Below are positions 22,666 to 34,014 of a DNA stretch of 60,000 nucleotides, piece by piece. The notes below the pieces were generated by a model. It worked only from the letters and a program-made list of their open reading frames with translations, was not told the origin of the DNA and did no database searches. A program made the position numbers and the translations under genes. Source of the stretch: Owenia fusiformis (taxonomy: Eukaryota; Annelida; Polychaeta; Sabellida; Oweniidae); contig CAIIXF020000011.1 of the NCBI GenBank assembly GCA_903813345.2, positions 13,501,754 to 13,561,753 of the forward strand, written 5' to 3'. The stretch's first letter is position 1. Every line of letters starts with the position of its first letter.

Positions 22666-25129
22666 GATTAATTTTAGACATTTCTAAACAAAAGAGGCAG
22701 GCCAACCAATATATGTCCCTTCATCAGTATTGCTAAATTTGAAAGCAATTTTAAGCAAATTGATAGAATACTTGTGGGAGCCTAACCCCATAAATGTGGG
22801 GTAGGATTTTCGAATCAACCCCACAACTACTAGACTACTTGTGTATTGAAATCTTGCGGTTGAACAACGTTGTCAGTAGTTGACACCACACTGACGGAGC
22901 CAGGGGGTTGGGGCATGGGGACGCCAAAGACTTTAAGCTGGACACATTTTAAGAGTGAATTCATCAAATTTTGAGTATTTCGAACTAATTACAAGAAACA
23001 ATATGTTTATAGACAGACAGAGGGATGAACAAACACGTGGGCGAGAACAATACACTAGGCCAAAAGATGAAACATATTGTGTCAAATCTTCTATATCAAA
23101 ACGCCTATTTTATGTTCGTAAAACGTATTTTTATGGCAATACCTTTCTAATGTGCTTAAAATGTTCGAATGTTTTCATTATATAAAATCACCATGGAAAG
23201 TCGATCTTTTAAATCTTGACACAACTCATTCTCACCTTTCTAATGTAAATGTTATTTTTCTCGAACGATATAGACGACTTTCCAGATAACATCATACGCG
23301 TAGCCAGGGGGTTGCGATGGGTGCATCCCCCATAACCAATAAAACCATGAGAATGAAGAAGAAAGGAGCTTTAAAATGCTTTTTATTTGAAGCTTCTAGC
23401 TCTGGGTCGCATCAATTTTTGTAAAATTCAAATAAATCTTATTTTTGGCTTGTAATGCTACAATCACAACCCCCCTGACTGTTTTAACCATTTCTGAATA
23501 GTTGAATTGAGATACATATTATTGTCTGATTCCATCGTGTACACATGCAATACGACAATACAGATTAAGAAACTAATATGATCAATCGATAAAAAGAAAC
23601 ATATTCGTAATCAATGATACAATTAACGCAAATGTCTGCAATCTTTTTATAACACTATATCACAAGACCAAATAACCCTCACCCCCACCCCCCAAAAAAT
23701 GTCAAATTGAGGTCAACGTGACTTAGGGGGTGCCAAAAATGCTATATTTCCTTAAAGCAGATATGAAATGGTATTTTTAACCTAAAGGAATCAATATAAT
23801 TTTTTGATAGATGTATTTGGACATGTTTTCTAATCAGAAGTGTGAAAACTATTGCACTCTAACGATCGTTATAGCTGCTTAATAAGCAATATTCGAATTG
23901 GTTGTGACGTTATTGGCCCCCACGTGATCTCTCACTGGCCCCCACGTGGCCCGTTTTGGTCCATTAGATCATGACGTCATAATGCCAAAATGTTTTGTTA
24001 TTTGTTTACACAACAATCCTATGGTTGCCGTGACGTTGTGATTACTATGGAACCAATAAACCAAAGCTATAATTTGTATATGACGTTACTTATCACGTGG
24101 GGGCCAATTTGATTTATCAGTTAGTTTTATTTTGTTATCTATGACCGTTAGCAGTTATCTAACATTTATTTTATAATGGCTATCGCAAGAACTCTACGGT
24201 GGGCTTACAACAGAGAAAACTGCATTTTTGTAGCTGCAAGTTGAGAAAAGCTATTTCAGTTGTCCTTTAAATAATAATCGTTTATGTTTCAAATGAAATA
24301 AAATCCAGATAATAGCTTTTCAGAACTGAAGTTGTACTTTAAGGATAGGATGTACCATGTATCGCCAAAACTCAATGAAATCAATGGAACGCGAAATAGA
24401 ATAATCAACAATTTCAAGTTGTTTATGTCTTTAACATTCATATTTCAAGAAGTAATATCAATAACAATAAGTGTTTCGGTAAGATGTTGTCCAAGCATTA
24501 CGGAACATGCACAAAAATTGCAAAGGCATTCATCCATATCATCAGGAAGAAGAAAAAAACCTTTTCTTTCAAATTCGTATTAGAGAACGCGATTTACGAA
24601 TATTTGGCGGAATTGTAGTTTACTTTTTAAAATTCATAAGATAGTCAATAGTGTCTTGATTTTTATGAAATAAAGCATGTTGGAAAGGGAATTCAATCTG
24701 TTCAAAAATTATTTAACATAGCAATAATGATTACTTTGCATTTTCTACAGTATTCGAAACAAGGCAACTTTCAATATTTTAAAAATAATTCAATATTATT
24801 TGAATTTCATTTCTCAAAAAGTGCCATTTATCTGTGCCCAGATTAGAAAAATGACAGAGGCACAGAAACATTGCAAAAGAGTACTATTGAAACATCGAGC
24901 ATAATATATGGCATCCAAAAAATATTTTTAGGCTATAGTGTGCTCAGAATTACTTTTGCACAATGAGAAAATATCACTGAAGAACATAGGAAAATTAATA
25001 AGCCAGTAATTAATTAATAAGACAGCGTTCAGGACGGAAAATCCAAAAATAGCCACCTTAGGTAGAATTTCATATTCAATGATTGAGTTAACGTTGATAT
25101 ATTATACCATGATCATTGTTAGCTGAGAA
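22666..25129. other. mostly unique AT-rich sequence, no gene seen
   Basis: No recognisable coding region is present; the open frames at 22955-23185 and 24332-24583 are short and have no family motif. A small hairpin (CTAACCCCA...TGTGGGGTAG) lies at 22783-22804. The words AGCCAGGGGGTTG at about 22,898 and 23,295 look like traces of a dispersed repeat. A CRE/E-box cluster is listed separately. Confidence 0.5.
23913..24107. promoter_or_regulatory. CRE and E-box cluster bounded by a 16-bp inverted repeat
   Basis: TTGGCCCCCACGTGAT at 23913-23928 is the exact reverse complement of ATCACGTGGGGGCCAA at 24092-24107. Within and between the arms are three CACGTG E-boxes (23921, 23943, 24094), one full CRE palindrome TGACGTCA (23972-23979) and extra TGACGTT half-sites. 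These motifs bind bHLH-ZIP and CREB/ATF factors in animals. No transcript is evident next to it, so a promoter role is inference; small inverted-repeat elements can also carry such motifs by chance. Confidence 0.35.
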
Positions 25130-26429
25130 CGATGGATCTCATAGACACATACAGGAGCTGATCGTGATAAGGATCTCGTAGATATATTCAGTGATCATTG
25201 GAAGCTGAGAACTATGGATCCCAAAGACACATACATGAGCTGACATGGATATCATAGATGAATAAACGCAAGGAGCACACGCGTCTCGAACTCATAGATA
25301 TATTTAGTGACCATTGGAAGCTGAGAACTATGGATCCCATAGACACAAACAGGAGCTGATCGTGATAAGGATCTCATAGATATACAGTATTTAGTGATCA
25401 TTGGAAGGTGAGAACTATGGATCCCATAGACACATACAGGAGCTGATCGTGATAAGGATCTAGTAGATATACTCAGTGATCATTGGAAGCTGAGAACTAT
25501 GGATCTTATAGACACATACAGGAGCAGATATGGATCTCATAGATATATTTAGTGACCATTGGAAGCTGAGAACTATGGATCCCATAGACACGTACAGGAG
25601 CTGATCGTGATAAGGATCTCATAGATATATTCAGTGATCATTGGAAGCTGAGAACTATGGATCCCATAGACACGTACAGGAGCTGATCGTGATAAGGATC
25701 TCATAGATATATTCAGTGATCATTGGAAGCTGAGAACTATGGATCCCATAGACACATACAGGAGCAGACATGGATCTCATAGATATACAGCATTTAGTGA
25801 CCATTGGAAGCTGAGAACTATGGATCTCATAGACACATACAGGAGCAGCCATGGATCTCATAGATATACAGTATTTAGTGACCATTGGAAGCTGAGAACT
25901 ATGGATCTCATAGACACATACAGGAGCTGACATGGATCTCATAGATATACTCAGTGACCATTGGAAGCTGACAACTATGGATCCCATAGACACAAACAGG
26001 AGCTGATCGTGATAAGGATCTCATAGATATACAGTATTTAGTGATCATTGGAAGGTGAGAACTATGGATCCCATAGACACATACAGGAGCTGATCGTGAT
26101 AAGGATCTAGTAGATATACTCAGTGATCATTGGAAGCTGAGAACTATGGATCTTATAGACACATACAGGAGCAGATATGGATCTCATAGATATATTTAGT
26201 GACCATTGGAAGCTGAGAACTATGGATCTCATAGACACATACAGGAGCTGATCGTGATAAGGATCTCAAACACATTCAGTGATCATTGGAAGCTGAGAAC
26301 TATGGATCCCATAGACACATACAGGAGCAGCCATGGATCTCGTAGATATACAGTATTTAGTGACCATTGGAAGCTGAGAACTATGGATCTCATAGACACA
26401 TACAGGAGCTGACATGGATCTCATAGATA
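25130..26429. repeat. ~81-bp satellite, main block
   Basis: The word GAAGCTGAGAACTATGGAT recurs at about 81-82-bp spacing (for example 25566, 25648, 25730 and 25811), with some longer units. Each unit also has ATAGACACATACAGGAGC and a form of ATATATTCAGTGATCATTGG. A block of about eight units is duplicated: the order from 25,345 recurs from 25,992, a 647-bp higher-order repeat. The open frames in this stretch on both strands are repeat translations, not genes. Confidence 0.85.
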
Positions 26430-27309
26430 CACTCCCCTCCATAAGTTTGGCAACCTTTTTTCACCCATTGAACTACGTGTTAAAGCCTCTTTACCTTTGA
26501 ATTTTTATTTACTTAACCTGCGATGAAAATACTTATACTATTGATGGTAACGTAATTTGACTTTAATTTCAATACCTCCAAATTTTCTCAATTTTTTTTC
26601 TCAATTACAATAGGTCGAAAATTGATGATAAATTTGATGAATTTTGGAAAATCGACATTTCCATGTTAACCAATGGGAAATGGTAGGTTTGCCGCAAGTC
26701 ATATGACAGAATATCCATCCATCCGAGTCCTTGCAAAAAATACGAGTTAGGCAGGCAATTGAATTTGCTAACTTTATTTAACAAAAAATTGATATGTATG
26801 TTTCCTCAGGTTCAACAAAGTTATAGGGCTTTAAAGTCAAAATTGTTTTTCAAAAAACCTCTCCCATTGAAATAACACAGGAGGCGAAAAATTATTTTCA
26901 AAAATGACTTTGAAGCGCTGTAACTTTAATATTCATCAAATAAACTTATCACTTAGTGTTCAAAAAAGTTAGACAATTCAATTTTCTATATAAAAATATT
27001 TTTTGCTGAATCTTTTACTGAAAAGATATCCTGATTTCTGATTTGCCCCGAACCCTCCATTTCCCATTGGATTACATGGGAATGACGATTTTCAAAAATT
27101 CATCAAATTTATCATCAATTTTCGACCTATTGTAATTGAGAAAAAAAATTGAGAAAATTTGGAGGTATTGGAAATAAAGTCAAGTTACGTTTCCATCAAT
27201 ATTATAAGTTATTTCATCGCCGGTGAAGTAAATAAAAATTCAAACGTAAAGAGGCTTTAACACGTAGTTCAATGGGGAAAAAAGGTTGCCAAACTTATGG
27301 AGGGGAGTG
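26430..27309. mobile_element. 880-bp foldback element with TA duplication
   Basis: The arms start CACTCCCCTCCATAAGTTTG and pair for about 260 bp (26430-26690 against 27050-27309). The interior is also imperfectly self-complementary towards a centre near 26,870. TA flanks both tips (26428-26429 and 27310-27311), pointing to a Tc1/mariner-type non-autonomous element. It interrupts the 81-bp satellite, which continues on both sides. No open frame of note. Confidence 0.8.
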
Positions 27310-27311
27310 TA

Positions 27312-27593
27312 TACTCAGTGACCATTGGAAGCTGACAACTATGGATCACATAGACATAAACAGGAGCTTACATGGGTCTCATTAAAATCCACTGATCATT
27401 GGACGCTGTGAAATACGGATGATGGATCGACATATACAGTGATAATTTTGAGCTGACAACTATGGATCTCAAACAGGAGTTGATCCTGATAAGGATCTCA
27501 AAGATATATTTTGATCATTGGAAGATGACAGCTATGGATCTCATAGACACATACAGGAGCTAACGTGGATCTCATTAAAATTAACTGATCATT
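27312..27593. repeat. 81-bp satellite, second block
   Basis: Diverged units (CATTGGAAGCTGACAACTAT, CATAGACACATACAGGAGC) continue from the main block after the foldback element and stop at the next insertion at 27594. Confidence 0.75.
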
Positions 27594-28220
27594 GTTACGC
27601 GGTATATGGCATACATTCATGGTTGCGCGGTATTTGTGATACGGGTGAATATTCCATACTCACCTGCGGTATATGGCATATTCCGCAGGTGAGTATGCGA
27701 TATTCCGCAGTGAATATGCGATACATCGATTTCAGTGAATACCGATACTCACCTGCGGAATATGTCATACTCACTTGCGGAATATGCCATATACCGCAGG
27801 TGAATATGACATATACCGCAGGTGAAAACGTGATACAGAAAGCCTTGATTTGATTGGTTGCGAGAATCGACTCTAAATGTAAAACTATGCTGGATTACCA
27901 ATATAATTAGTGCGTCGAGTACTAATATATGAATCCTGGATTGATTGATTAAGTTTATTACGCGAGATTGGTGACTGATACTTCTGCTAAGTTAATATAT
28001 TCGATACACAGTACTGTTGATTCAGTAATCATATAATAATTTATAACAATTTACTTGTTCGTTCAATCGATGCAATTGACAATTGCGTACTTCCGTATCA
28101 CGTTCTCATTGGTTAGTGTGTATGCCATATACCGCAGGTGAATCTGTCATACACCGCAAGTGAATATGCCATATTCGTTGCGGAATATGACATATTTTTG
28201 TATCGTGTTTACCGCGTAAC
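27594..28220. mobile_element. 627-bp element with 11-bp inverted tips and clustered subterminal repeats
   Basis: The tips GTTACGCGGTA (27594-27604) and TACCGCGTAAC (28210-28220) are exact reverse complements. The host satellite is cut in its TGATCATTGGAAG phrase and both flanks carry ATCATT, a likely target duplication of about 6 bp. The first 240 bp and last 110 bp are packed with direct and inverted copies of CATATACCGCAGGTGAATAT-like words, about ten in all. Such subterminal arrays are typical binding sites for the transposases of large DNA elements. No transposase is present. Confidence 0.7.
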
Positions 28221-28356
28221 AATCATTTGAAGCTGAGAAGTATGGATGATGGATACCATAGACATTAGGCTATACAATGATAATTTTGAGCTGACAACTA
28301 TGGATCTCAAACATATTCAGTGATCATTTGAAGCTGACAACTATGGATCTCATAGA
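28221..28356. repeat. 81-bp satellite, third block
   Basis: Two diverged units (CATTTGAAGCTGAGAAGTAT and TGAAGCTGACAACTATGGAT) lie between two insertions; the block ends in CTCATAGA at the next element. Confidence 0.7.
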
Positions 28357-29530
28357 CGGGGTCCGCGCAATACCGAAACCCATTATACCGACGCGCATTG
28401 TACCGAAAGGCCATATACCGAATGCCATAATACCGATGCGCGTTGTACCGAAGTTGTCTTGCGTGAGTTGTAACGTATATATCTTCTTGTAACCTTTAAG
28501 AGCAAGCACAAAGTTATTGAGAGGCAAAACAGCGAACACACATTTAAAGTTTATTAGGAGTAAAATATGATTAGACAATTTTCAAGTTTTGATATATGAT
28601 ATTCATTATGCATCCTTACGAACGGGAGAACATCTAATTTGAGACTAAAACAATCTGTCATCGTTTCCACTTGATTCCCAGAGATAAAAAACAGTCGATC
28701 AGTTTGTTTGTTTGTTTGTCCGCCTTTTCGGAAAACAACTGATGACAACAGGACGTCTGATTTAGAAGTGTCTTTGAAAATGGAAGCCATTTGATAAAAA
28801 GTTGCCATATTTCAACATTTATTCCATGTCGTCCAGCATAGGTTCAATGATCCATTTTTGAGGGCAGAGAATTGGGATAGAAATGATGAAAGAGACAGTA
28901 AATTGAACTGAATTTAGATGTAACGCATTGAATTATGTAATAGATGATCTGATGAAAATATCTTCGCGGACTTACAGCTTTTGTTATGATATGACATAGC
29001 TACGCATCCACACATTTCGCACACCATTGGAAAGCTTATCTCGTCTTCTTAAATCTATTTTGTTCTAGAATTGAATAAATCATTCAAGGCCTGGGGATTT
29101 GAATGGAACACACTGAACTTTAATCATAAATAAGTGACATTTTAGCAGACAAACAACAGTACCTGAATGTACGCTATGATATGATATGATACAGTGATAA
29201 TATATTACTTCTTAGTCCCTGAAATTTTGAGATCTAACTGAAGCTACATGCCAATCTGTTTCATTAACCTAGATGCTCAACCTGGGCTTCGATTTTACGC
29301 TGTTTTGAATAACCATTCCTTGATGACGCCTATGCTATCTACTCTTGTATTCTGTTGCTATTTCTTGCCTGATCTTCCTGGTTAAATAAAGATGATTTTC
29401 AACAATACTTATATTATAACACTCTTCTACTCTTATCACACATCTTCCATTACAAGCCTTTTTACATCAAAAATATTGTGTAGGTATACAGGTTTTCGGT
29501 ACAATGCGCATCGATATAATAAGACGATGC
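28357..29530. mobile_element. ~1.17-kb insertion in the satellite with 8-bp flank duplication
   Basis: The satellite word CTCATAGA ends at 28356 and begins again at 29531, so the same host position is present on both sides. This fits an 8-bp target duplication. Near the left end are several TACCGA words (28375-28455). A GCGCATTGTACCGAA word on the left (28402-28416) recurs inverted near the right end (CGGTACAATGCGCATCG at 29497-29513). The extreme tips do not form an obvious inverted repeat. The small open frames inside have no recognisable motif. The interior ends with an AATAAA-bearing stretch at about 29,385. Confidence 0.55.
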
Positions 29531-29912
29531 CTCATAGATACATAATGTACATAAGCTTACATGGATCTCGTAGATATATTCAGTGATCATTGGCAGCTGA
29601 CAACTATGGATCTCATAGACACATAATGTACATAAGCTTATATCTGAGACTAACATATGTTAGTCTCAGCTTATATGGATCTCGTAGATATATTCAGTGA
29701 TCATTGGCAGCTGAGAATTATGGATCTTATAGACACATACAGGAGCTTACGTGGATTTCATAGATATATTCAGTGATCATTGGCAGCTGACAAATATGGA
29801 TCTCATAGACACATGCAGGAGCTTACATGGATCTCAATGATATATTCAGTGATCATTTGAAGCTGAGAACTATGGATAACCATAGACATATTCAGTGATC
29901 ATTGATACAAGT
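29531..29912. repeat. 81-bp satellite, fourth block
   Basis: Units with CATTGGCAGCTGACAACTAT and AGCTTACATGGATCTCGTAG continue the satellite. One unit is interrupted by the short palindrome at 29644-29669. Confidence 0.75.
29644..29669. other. 26-bp perfect palindrome inserted in a satellite unit
   Basis: From 29644 to 29669 the sequence is a perfect palindrome centred on CATATG, with arms CTGAGACTAACAT. CTTATAT occurs on both sides, where neighbouring satellite units have the word once, so the palindrome looks inserted with a short duplication. A related imperfect hairpin with the same arm occurs once in each macrosatellite unit. Confidence 0.7.
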
Positions 29913-30174
29913 AAGTCACCCCACTCTCAAATATTCCCTATCGAATATAGGCTACAGAATAAACGAGGGAGGGGTGATTTACTCCCAATATCATTGACAA
30001 CTAAATGATAAATGAATGAACGCAAGGAGCTCACACGTTAAAATTCATAATCAGCGTTCTAAAAGATTGGAATTGATATCTTGATCACTTTTTGTGCTTT
30101 GAATTTTTTGTTAGGAAATAATAGAGATAGAACCCTATGAGCCAATTCTTCTTACACAGTCCTTAAATATACTC

Positions 30175-30560
30175 CACGATCATTGGTAGCGGACAACTGG
30201 ATCTCAGACATTTTAACCGTTTATTTGAGTATGACATCCATGAGTGCCATGGATTGGATACTGTATGTACACATAGTGATATTTCGGAGCTAACAACTAT
30301 GGATCTCATGGACATATTCAGTGATGATTTGGAGCCGACAACTATGGATATCAGACATATTCGGTGATCATTGAAAGCTGAGAGCTATGGATCTCATGGA
30401 CCTATACAGTGATAGTTTGGAGGGGACAACTATGGATCTCCTGGACATATGCAGTGATGATTTGGAGCCGACAACAATGGATCTCATGGACATATACAGT
30501 GATGATTTGGAGCGGACAATTATGGATCTCATAGACATATAGTGGTAATTTGGTACAAAC
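30175..30560. repeat. 81-bp satellite, diverged terminal block
   Basis: Units such as TATGGATCTCATGGACATAT and GTGATGATTTGGAGCGGACA repeat about every 60 bp and are clearly derived from the 81-bp satellite, but shortened. They form the decayed edge of the array. Confidence 0.7.
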
Positions 30561-31689
30561 AACTAAGGAACTCATTGAAACAGATATTTTTTATCTTTGT
30601 TTCATTTGATCACTATGGACGCTTTGCTACATAGATTTGAAATCTTGTTGAAGTCTAGTTCTTAATGAGATTTGAATTGTTAACTATTAAAAACTTTTTT
30701 GTCTATTTGATGCCAAATTCAAGTTCTGTTACACTAACATTTATTTGCATTTATTTTTTCCATATTCAACTTTGTCAGGGTAAATCCTAATTGACACAAC
30801 ACATCTTTAAACTTCAAAACATTTATTCTCTAAGGTATCGGACTTTAAATGTGAAATCATAATAAGCACTCCAACATTACCATCTAGTTGCATGCCAATT
30901 GGATATATTGATGAATCAAGAAATACAGGAACCCTTTTCTGCTTTTCCATATCATAAACAGTAATCTTGCTTCACCAAAACCTCTTATGCCATCTTTTTA
31001 CAGTAAAACATGTATATAATTAACATCAGTCACAAAAAATTTCATTGATGTAAATTACTAAATAGTAATCTGATAGTAATGTAATCTGATAGTAATCTAA
31101 TTCAAAGTAATCTGGTATTAAAGAGTTCATTGTATTTAAGTATTCATTACAGAGGGAATTTCATATAGGAGTCAATGTTAAATGCATCTTGAGGTGGTAT
31201 TCACTAAACATGTGTTTACTTGAGAGACATGTTTCCAGATTCCAGAAACAGGTTTTAACTGTATCAATATTCAATATAGCTACTGCTCTATTAGAAATAT
31301 TGCATCAATATTGTTCAATTAATAAAAACAGAAACTTCGTCAATCAGTTAAATCTTATTTCTGTTCCAATTTGGGTTCAATATCAAAGAATGGAAAAATA
31401 TTTATATGGCTACAGATTTTATCCCATCAGACAGATTGAGTCTTCAATACTATTGGACATTGGTTTGCCAGTCATTTCATTATTTGATGGACTTATCATA
31501 AAATTGCACTAGAGGAAAATGAAGCCAGTCAGAATATTTTTGTATTACATATGTTAAAAATAGTAAACAAAAAGTACAGTGGTCAATATTAAATCATGAT
31601 TTTTGTACACATGTTATATCTAAAGAAGAACTAATAAAATTCGTTTGAAAATCTAATATATATATATATATACATGGAGTTCATGGCAA
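30561..31689. other. non-coding stretch, old paralogue of 3.4-5.8 kb
   Basis: It shares an ordered series of short words with 3,390-5,789. The 107-residue open frame at 31189-31512 (+) has no motif I recognise, and its paralogous region near 5,400 is not open, so I do not call it a gene. A (TA)n stretch lies near 31,655-31,672. Confidence 0.45.
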
Positions 31690-32260
31690 TTATATGTTGG
31701 TTCATAATTTGTCCAACACAGAATAGGAAATTGCAGTCCATAACTAAGTTCCACCATCATTACAGTCTTGTAAGTCATTAGTGGTGCCACAGAAGAGTAT
31801 GATAATGTTGGTTTCTCCAAGGTAAGTATTGCATAGAATATGTAATGGCAGTCGATAACTACGGTAAGTTCCGTCATCCATACAGTCTGTGTAACAGTCA
31901 ACAGGATATGATGAAGCTGTTCTCTCCAAGGTAAGGTATGCACACAATACCTAATAGCAGTCCATAACTAAGTTCCATCATTACAGTCTGGTAACAGAGT
32001 CATTATTGTTGCCACAACAGAGTATGATAATGTTGTTCTCTCGAAGGTAAGGATAACACACAATTTTAATAAGTTCCACCACCATTGTAGTCTAGGTTAT
32101 AAAGGCATTCGTGGTGGCACAAGAGTGTATAATAATGTTGTTCTCTCCAAGGTAATGGTTCCGCACAATATGTAAAAGCAGTTGATAAGTTTCATCATCA
32201 TTACAGTCTGGTAACAGTGTTATTAGTGGTGCCACAAGAGACTTTGATAATGTTGTACTC
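31690..32260. repeat. second copy of the TTCTCTCCAAGGTAA repeat, about five units
   Basis: Words TTTCTCCAAGGTAAG, TTCTCTCCAAGGTAAGG, TCTCTCGAAGGTAAGG and TTCTCTCCAAGGTAATGG lie near 31,812, 31,919, 32,036 and 32,141. They are spaced 105-117 bp and separated by GTTCCACCATCATTACAGTC and GTCATTAGTGGTGCCAC. This matches the array at 5.8-7.7 kb. On the minus strand the frame 32092-32427 runs from the next module into this repeat. Confidence 0.65.
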
Positions 32261-32682
32261 TTCAGACACACATTGCTTATTGTAGTTACAATTTGAGACA
32301 TCTCGGAAAGGGTAGAAGTTTTTACCTCCAAAGTAAGAGGAGTGCATCTGTAAGTACATATAAAATAGAAAGTCAGCGATGATTTAAATTTTGATTTGTT
32401 GTTACAATGCCAAAATGATTGAGCCACTTAACAGGCGGAGGAGCAAATGCAAGACATTCCTTTTATTGATTCTAGTAAATCTCTCATGGCCTTTCACCCC
32501 TGCCGGCTCAAGATTTACATCATCAAATCAACTAACTGCCTGAACAGAAGTATCTCTGTAGAAGTGAATTGTGGTCTATATATTTTAGAACATGAATTAA
32601 AATTATGTTTTTGAATATTGAATTACCCCCACCTGTTTTTTCTTTAGTTGCACACACCTATTAGTACAGGCAGTAGCAATAT
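32261..32682 (-). repeat. truncated macrosatellite unit (edge copy)
   Basis: This matches 35,680-36,173 of the first full unit but stops at GCAGTAGCAATAT, where it joins directly to AAAGAGAATGGTATCC, the start of the next unit. About 1.1 kb present between these points elsewhere is missing here. On the minus strand it carries the RCTPLTLEVKTSTLSE peptide block seen in the other units. Confidence 0.7.
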
Positions 32683-32703
32683 AAAGAGAATGGTATCCGA
32701 AAA

Positions 32704-32738
32704 CTGAGACTAACATACGAAGGTATGTTAAATCTCAG
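32704..32738. other. 35-nt imperfect hairpin, one per macrosatellite unit
   Basis: The arms CTGAGACTAACATAC and GTATGTTAAATCTCAG flank a GAAG loop. The same hairpin is at 37303-37337, 42008-42042, 46506-46540 and 51268-51302. The arm sequence is shared with the perfect 26-bp palindrome at 29644-29669. Confidence 0.7.
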
Positions 32739-32999
32739 GTGAAAATGAGTTCATAAAAAAAATATGAAGACAATATTTTCCAAATATAGCACACATTACT
32801 TCCATTTTGATAAAACCAGGTGGATTCCATTATTCTTTCATGTCAGAACATAGAATCCGTTAGGAAGCTTTCAAGCCAACACACCTTAACAAAAGATCAA
32901 ACATTGGGTGACCATCCCCCCGGTCATGCTGTATGCTGTCCAGAGAGATTAAGAAGAATAACAAGAATGACATCCTCGGCCATGCATAATTAGGATACA

Positions 33000-33899
33000 T
33001 CACATTAAAAAGATGAAATACAAGACCATACCACTGTCAATTCCCAATAGTATCTTTACTGTAACACTGATAAGCAATGTCTACCTACCTAAAGAGTACA
33101 AGGTAACATGTATCAACCCCAAGGCCATTCCGTACAGATCCAAGTGAACTCTTGCTGCGTCCTCACGAGATCTCTGGATCACACTATATCCGTCATAGCT
33201 AACTACTAACATTACAATACGAGCAAGTAAAAATGAGTGGACCTTCACCAGAGCTCAACGATACCCCTCCAGAACGACCCAATGCATGCCGGCACCACAG
33301 CATGCATTGAAGAAAGAAAATTCAGAATACCTCCTCCTGGTGGGTGCAAGACCCACCATTTTGACTCGCTTGTAAAGAATGCTTTCGCCAGCCATCAGAA
33401 TATAGGCAAAACAAAGAACCAAGCTCAACAATAAGAATCCAACTTGGAAACTGTTGGTCGGGACTTACAAGGAATTGATACCTGAAACCCATGCATCTAG
33501 AGATTGATAGACACTGATCATCAGAATCACGGTGGAGGTACTACGAGGAACATCAAACGGTATGACCAAGTAAACCAGAGCTCTCAATGCAATGGATCAG
33601 AATGACCCATGCTCAACGATGCCATTCTTAGATATTCCTCAAAATCAATCGGGACAACATAAAACATGAACAGGGGAAGGCCTCCCAACACTTGATCAAG
33701 TGTTAAGACATGTTTAGCCATCCAGCCTCCTAGCAGATTCCAGGTTCCTTCACTCCAGAATAATGGGTCGGCCAACAAAATCCACCGGTTCAATCAAAAT
33801 GGAAGGTGTCCCACTAACGAGAAAACCTGCCGCTCCTAAACCATAGATGGAAAACATGTCTAGCTGGTAGATGACCCCATATGGAATAACTAAGATAAC
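33000..33899 (-). pseudogene. decayed multi-pass membrane-protein frame, unit 1
   Basis: I do not recognise the family. This copy matches the unit 2 frame described at 37599-38498. Differences include LYKRVKM in place of LYLRVKM and TAA in place of TAG just before the start. The reading still needs two frame changes and contains internal stops, so it is not a working gene. It lies directly downstream of the minisatellite on the same strand. The opposite strand is also open for 65 codons here (33237-33434); that frame seems the weaker candidate because the minus frame continues on both sides. Confidence 0.4.
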
Positions 33900-34014
33900 T
33901 TAACCAAATAACTAAGATAACTCAACAAGATTACTTAACTTAGGTGACAGGAACTTTGTGATGAGGCTCATCTTTAAGGGAGTGGAGTCTAGGAGGCGAC
34001 TCATTTTCCAGTGC

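Noticed and set aside
25655-25993. 112-residue protein with internal repeats
   Set aside because: It is a translation of the 81-bp satellite and ends where a unit of different length occurs.
31189-31512. 107-residue single-copy gene
   Set aside because: No family motif, no splice or polyadenylation context, and the paralogous region near 5.3 kb is not open in the same way.
33237-33434. 65-residue plus-strand protein repeated in all five units
   Set aside because: It is antisense to the longer minus-strand frame, which continues on both sides; its repetition follows from the macrosatellite.
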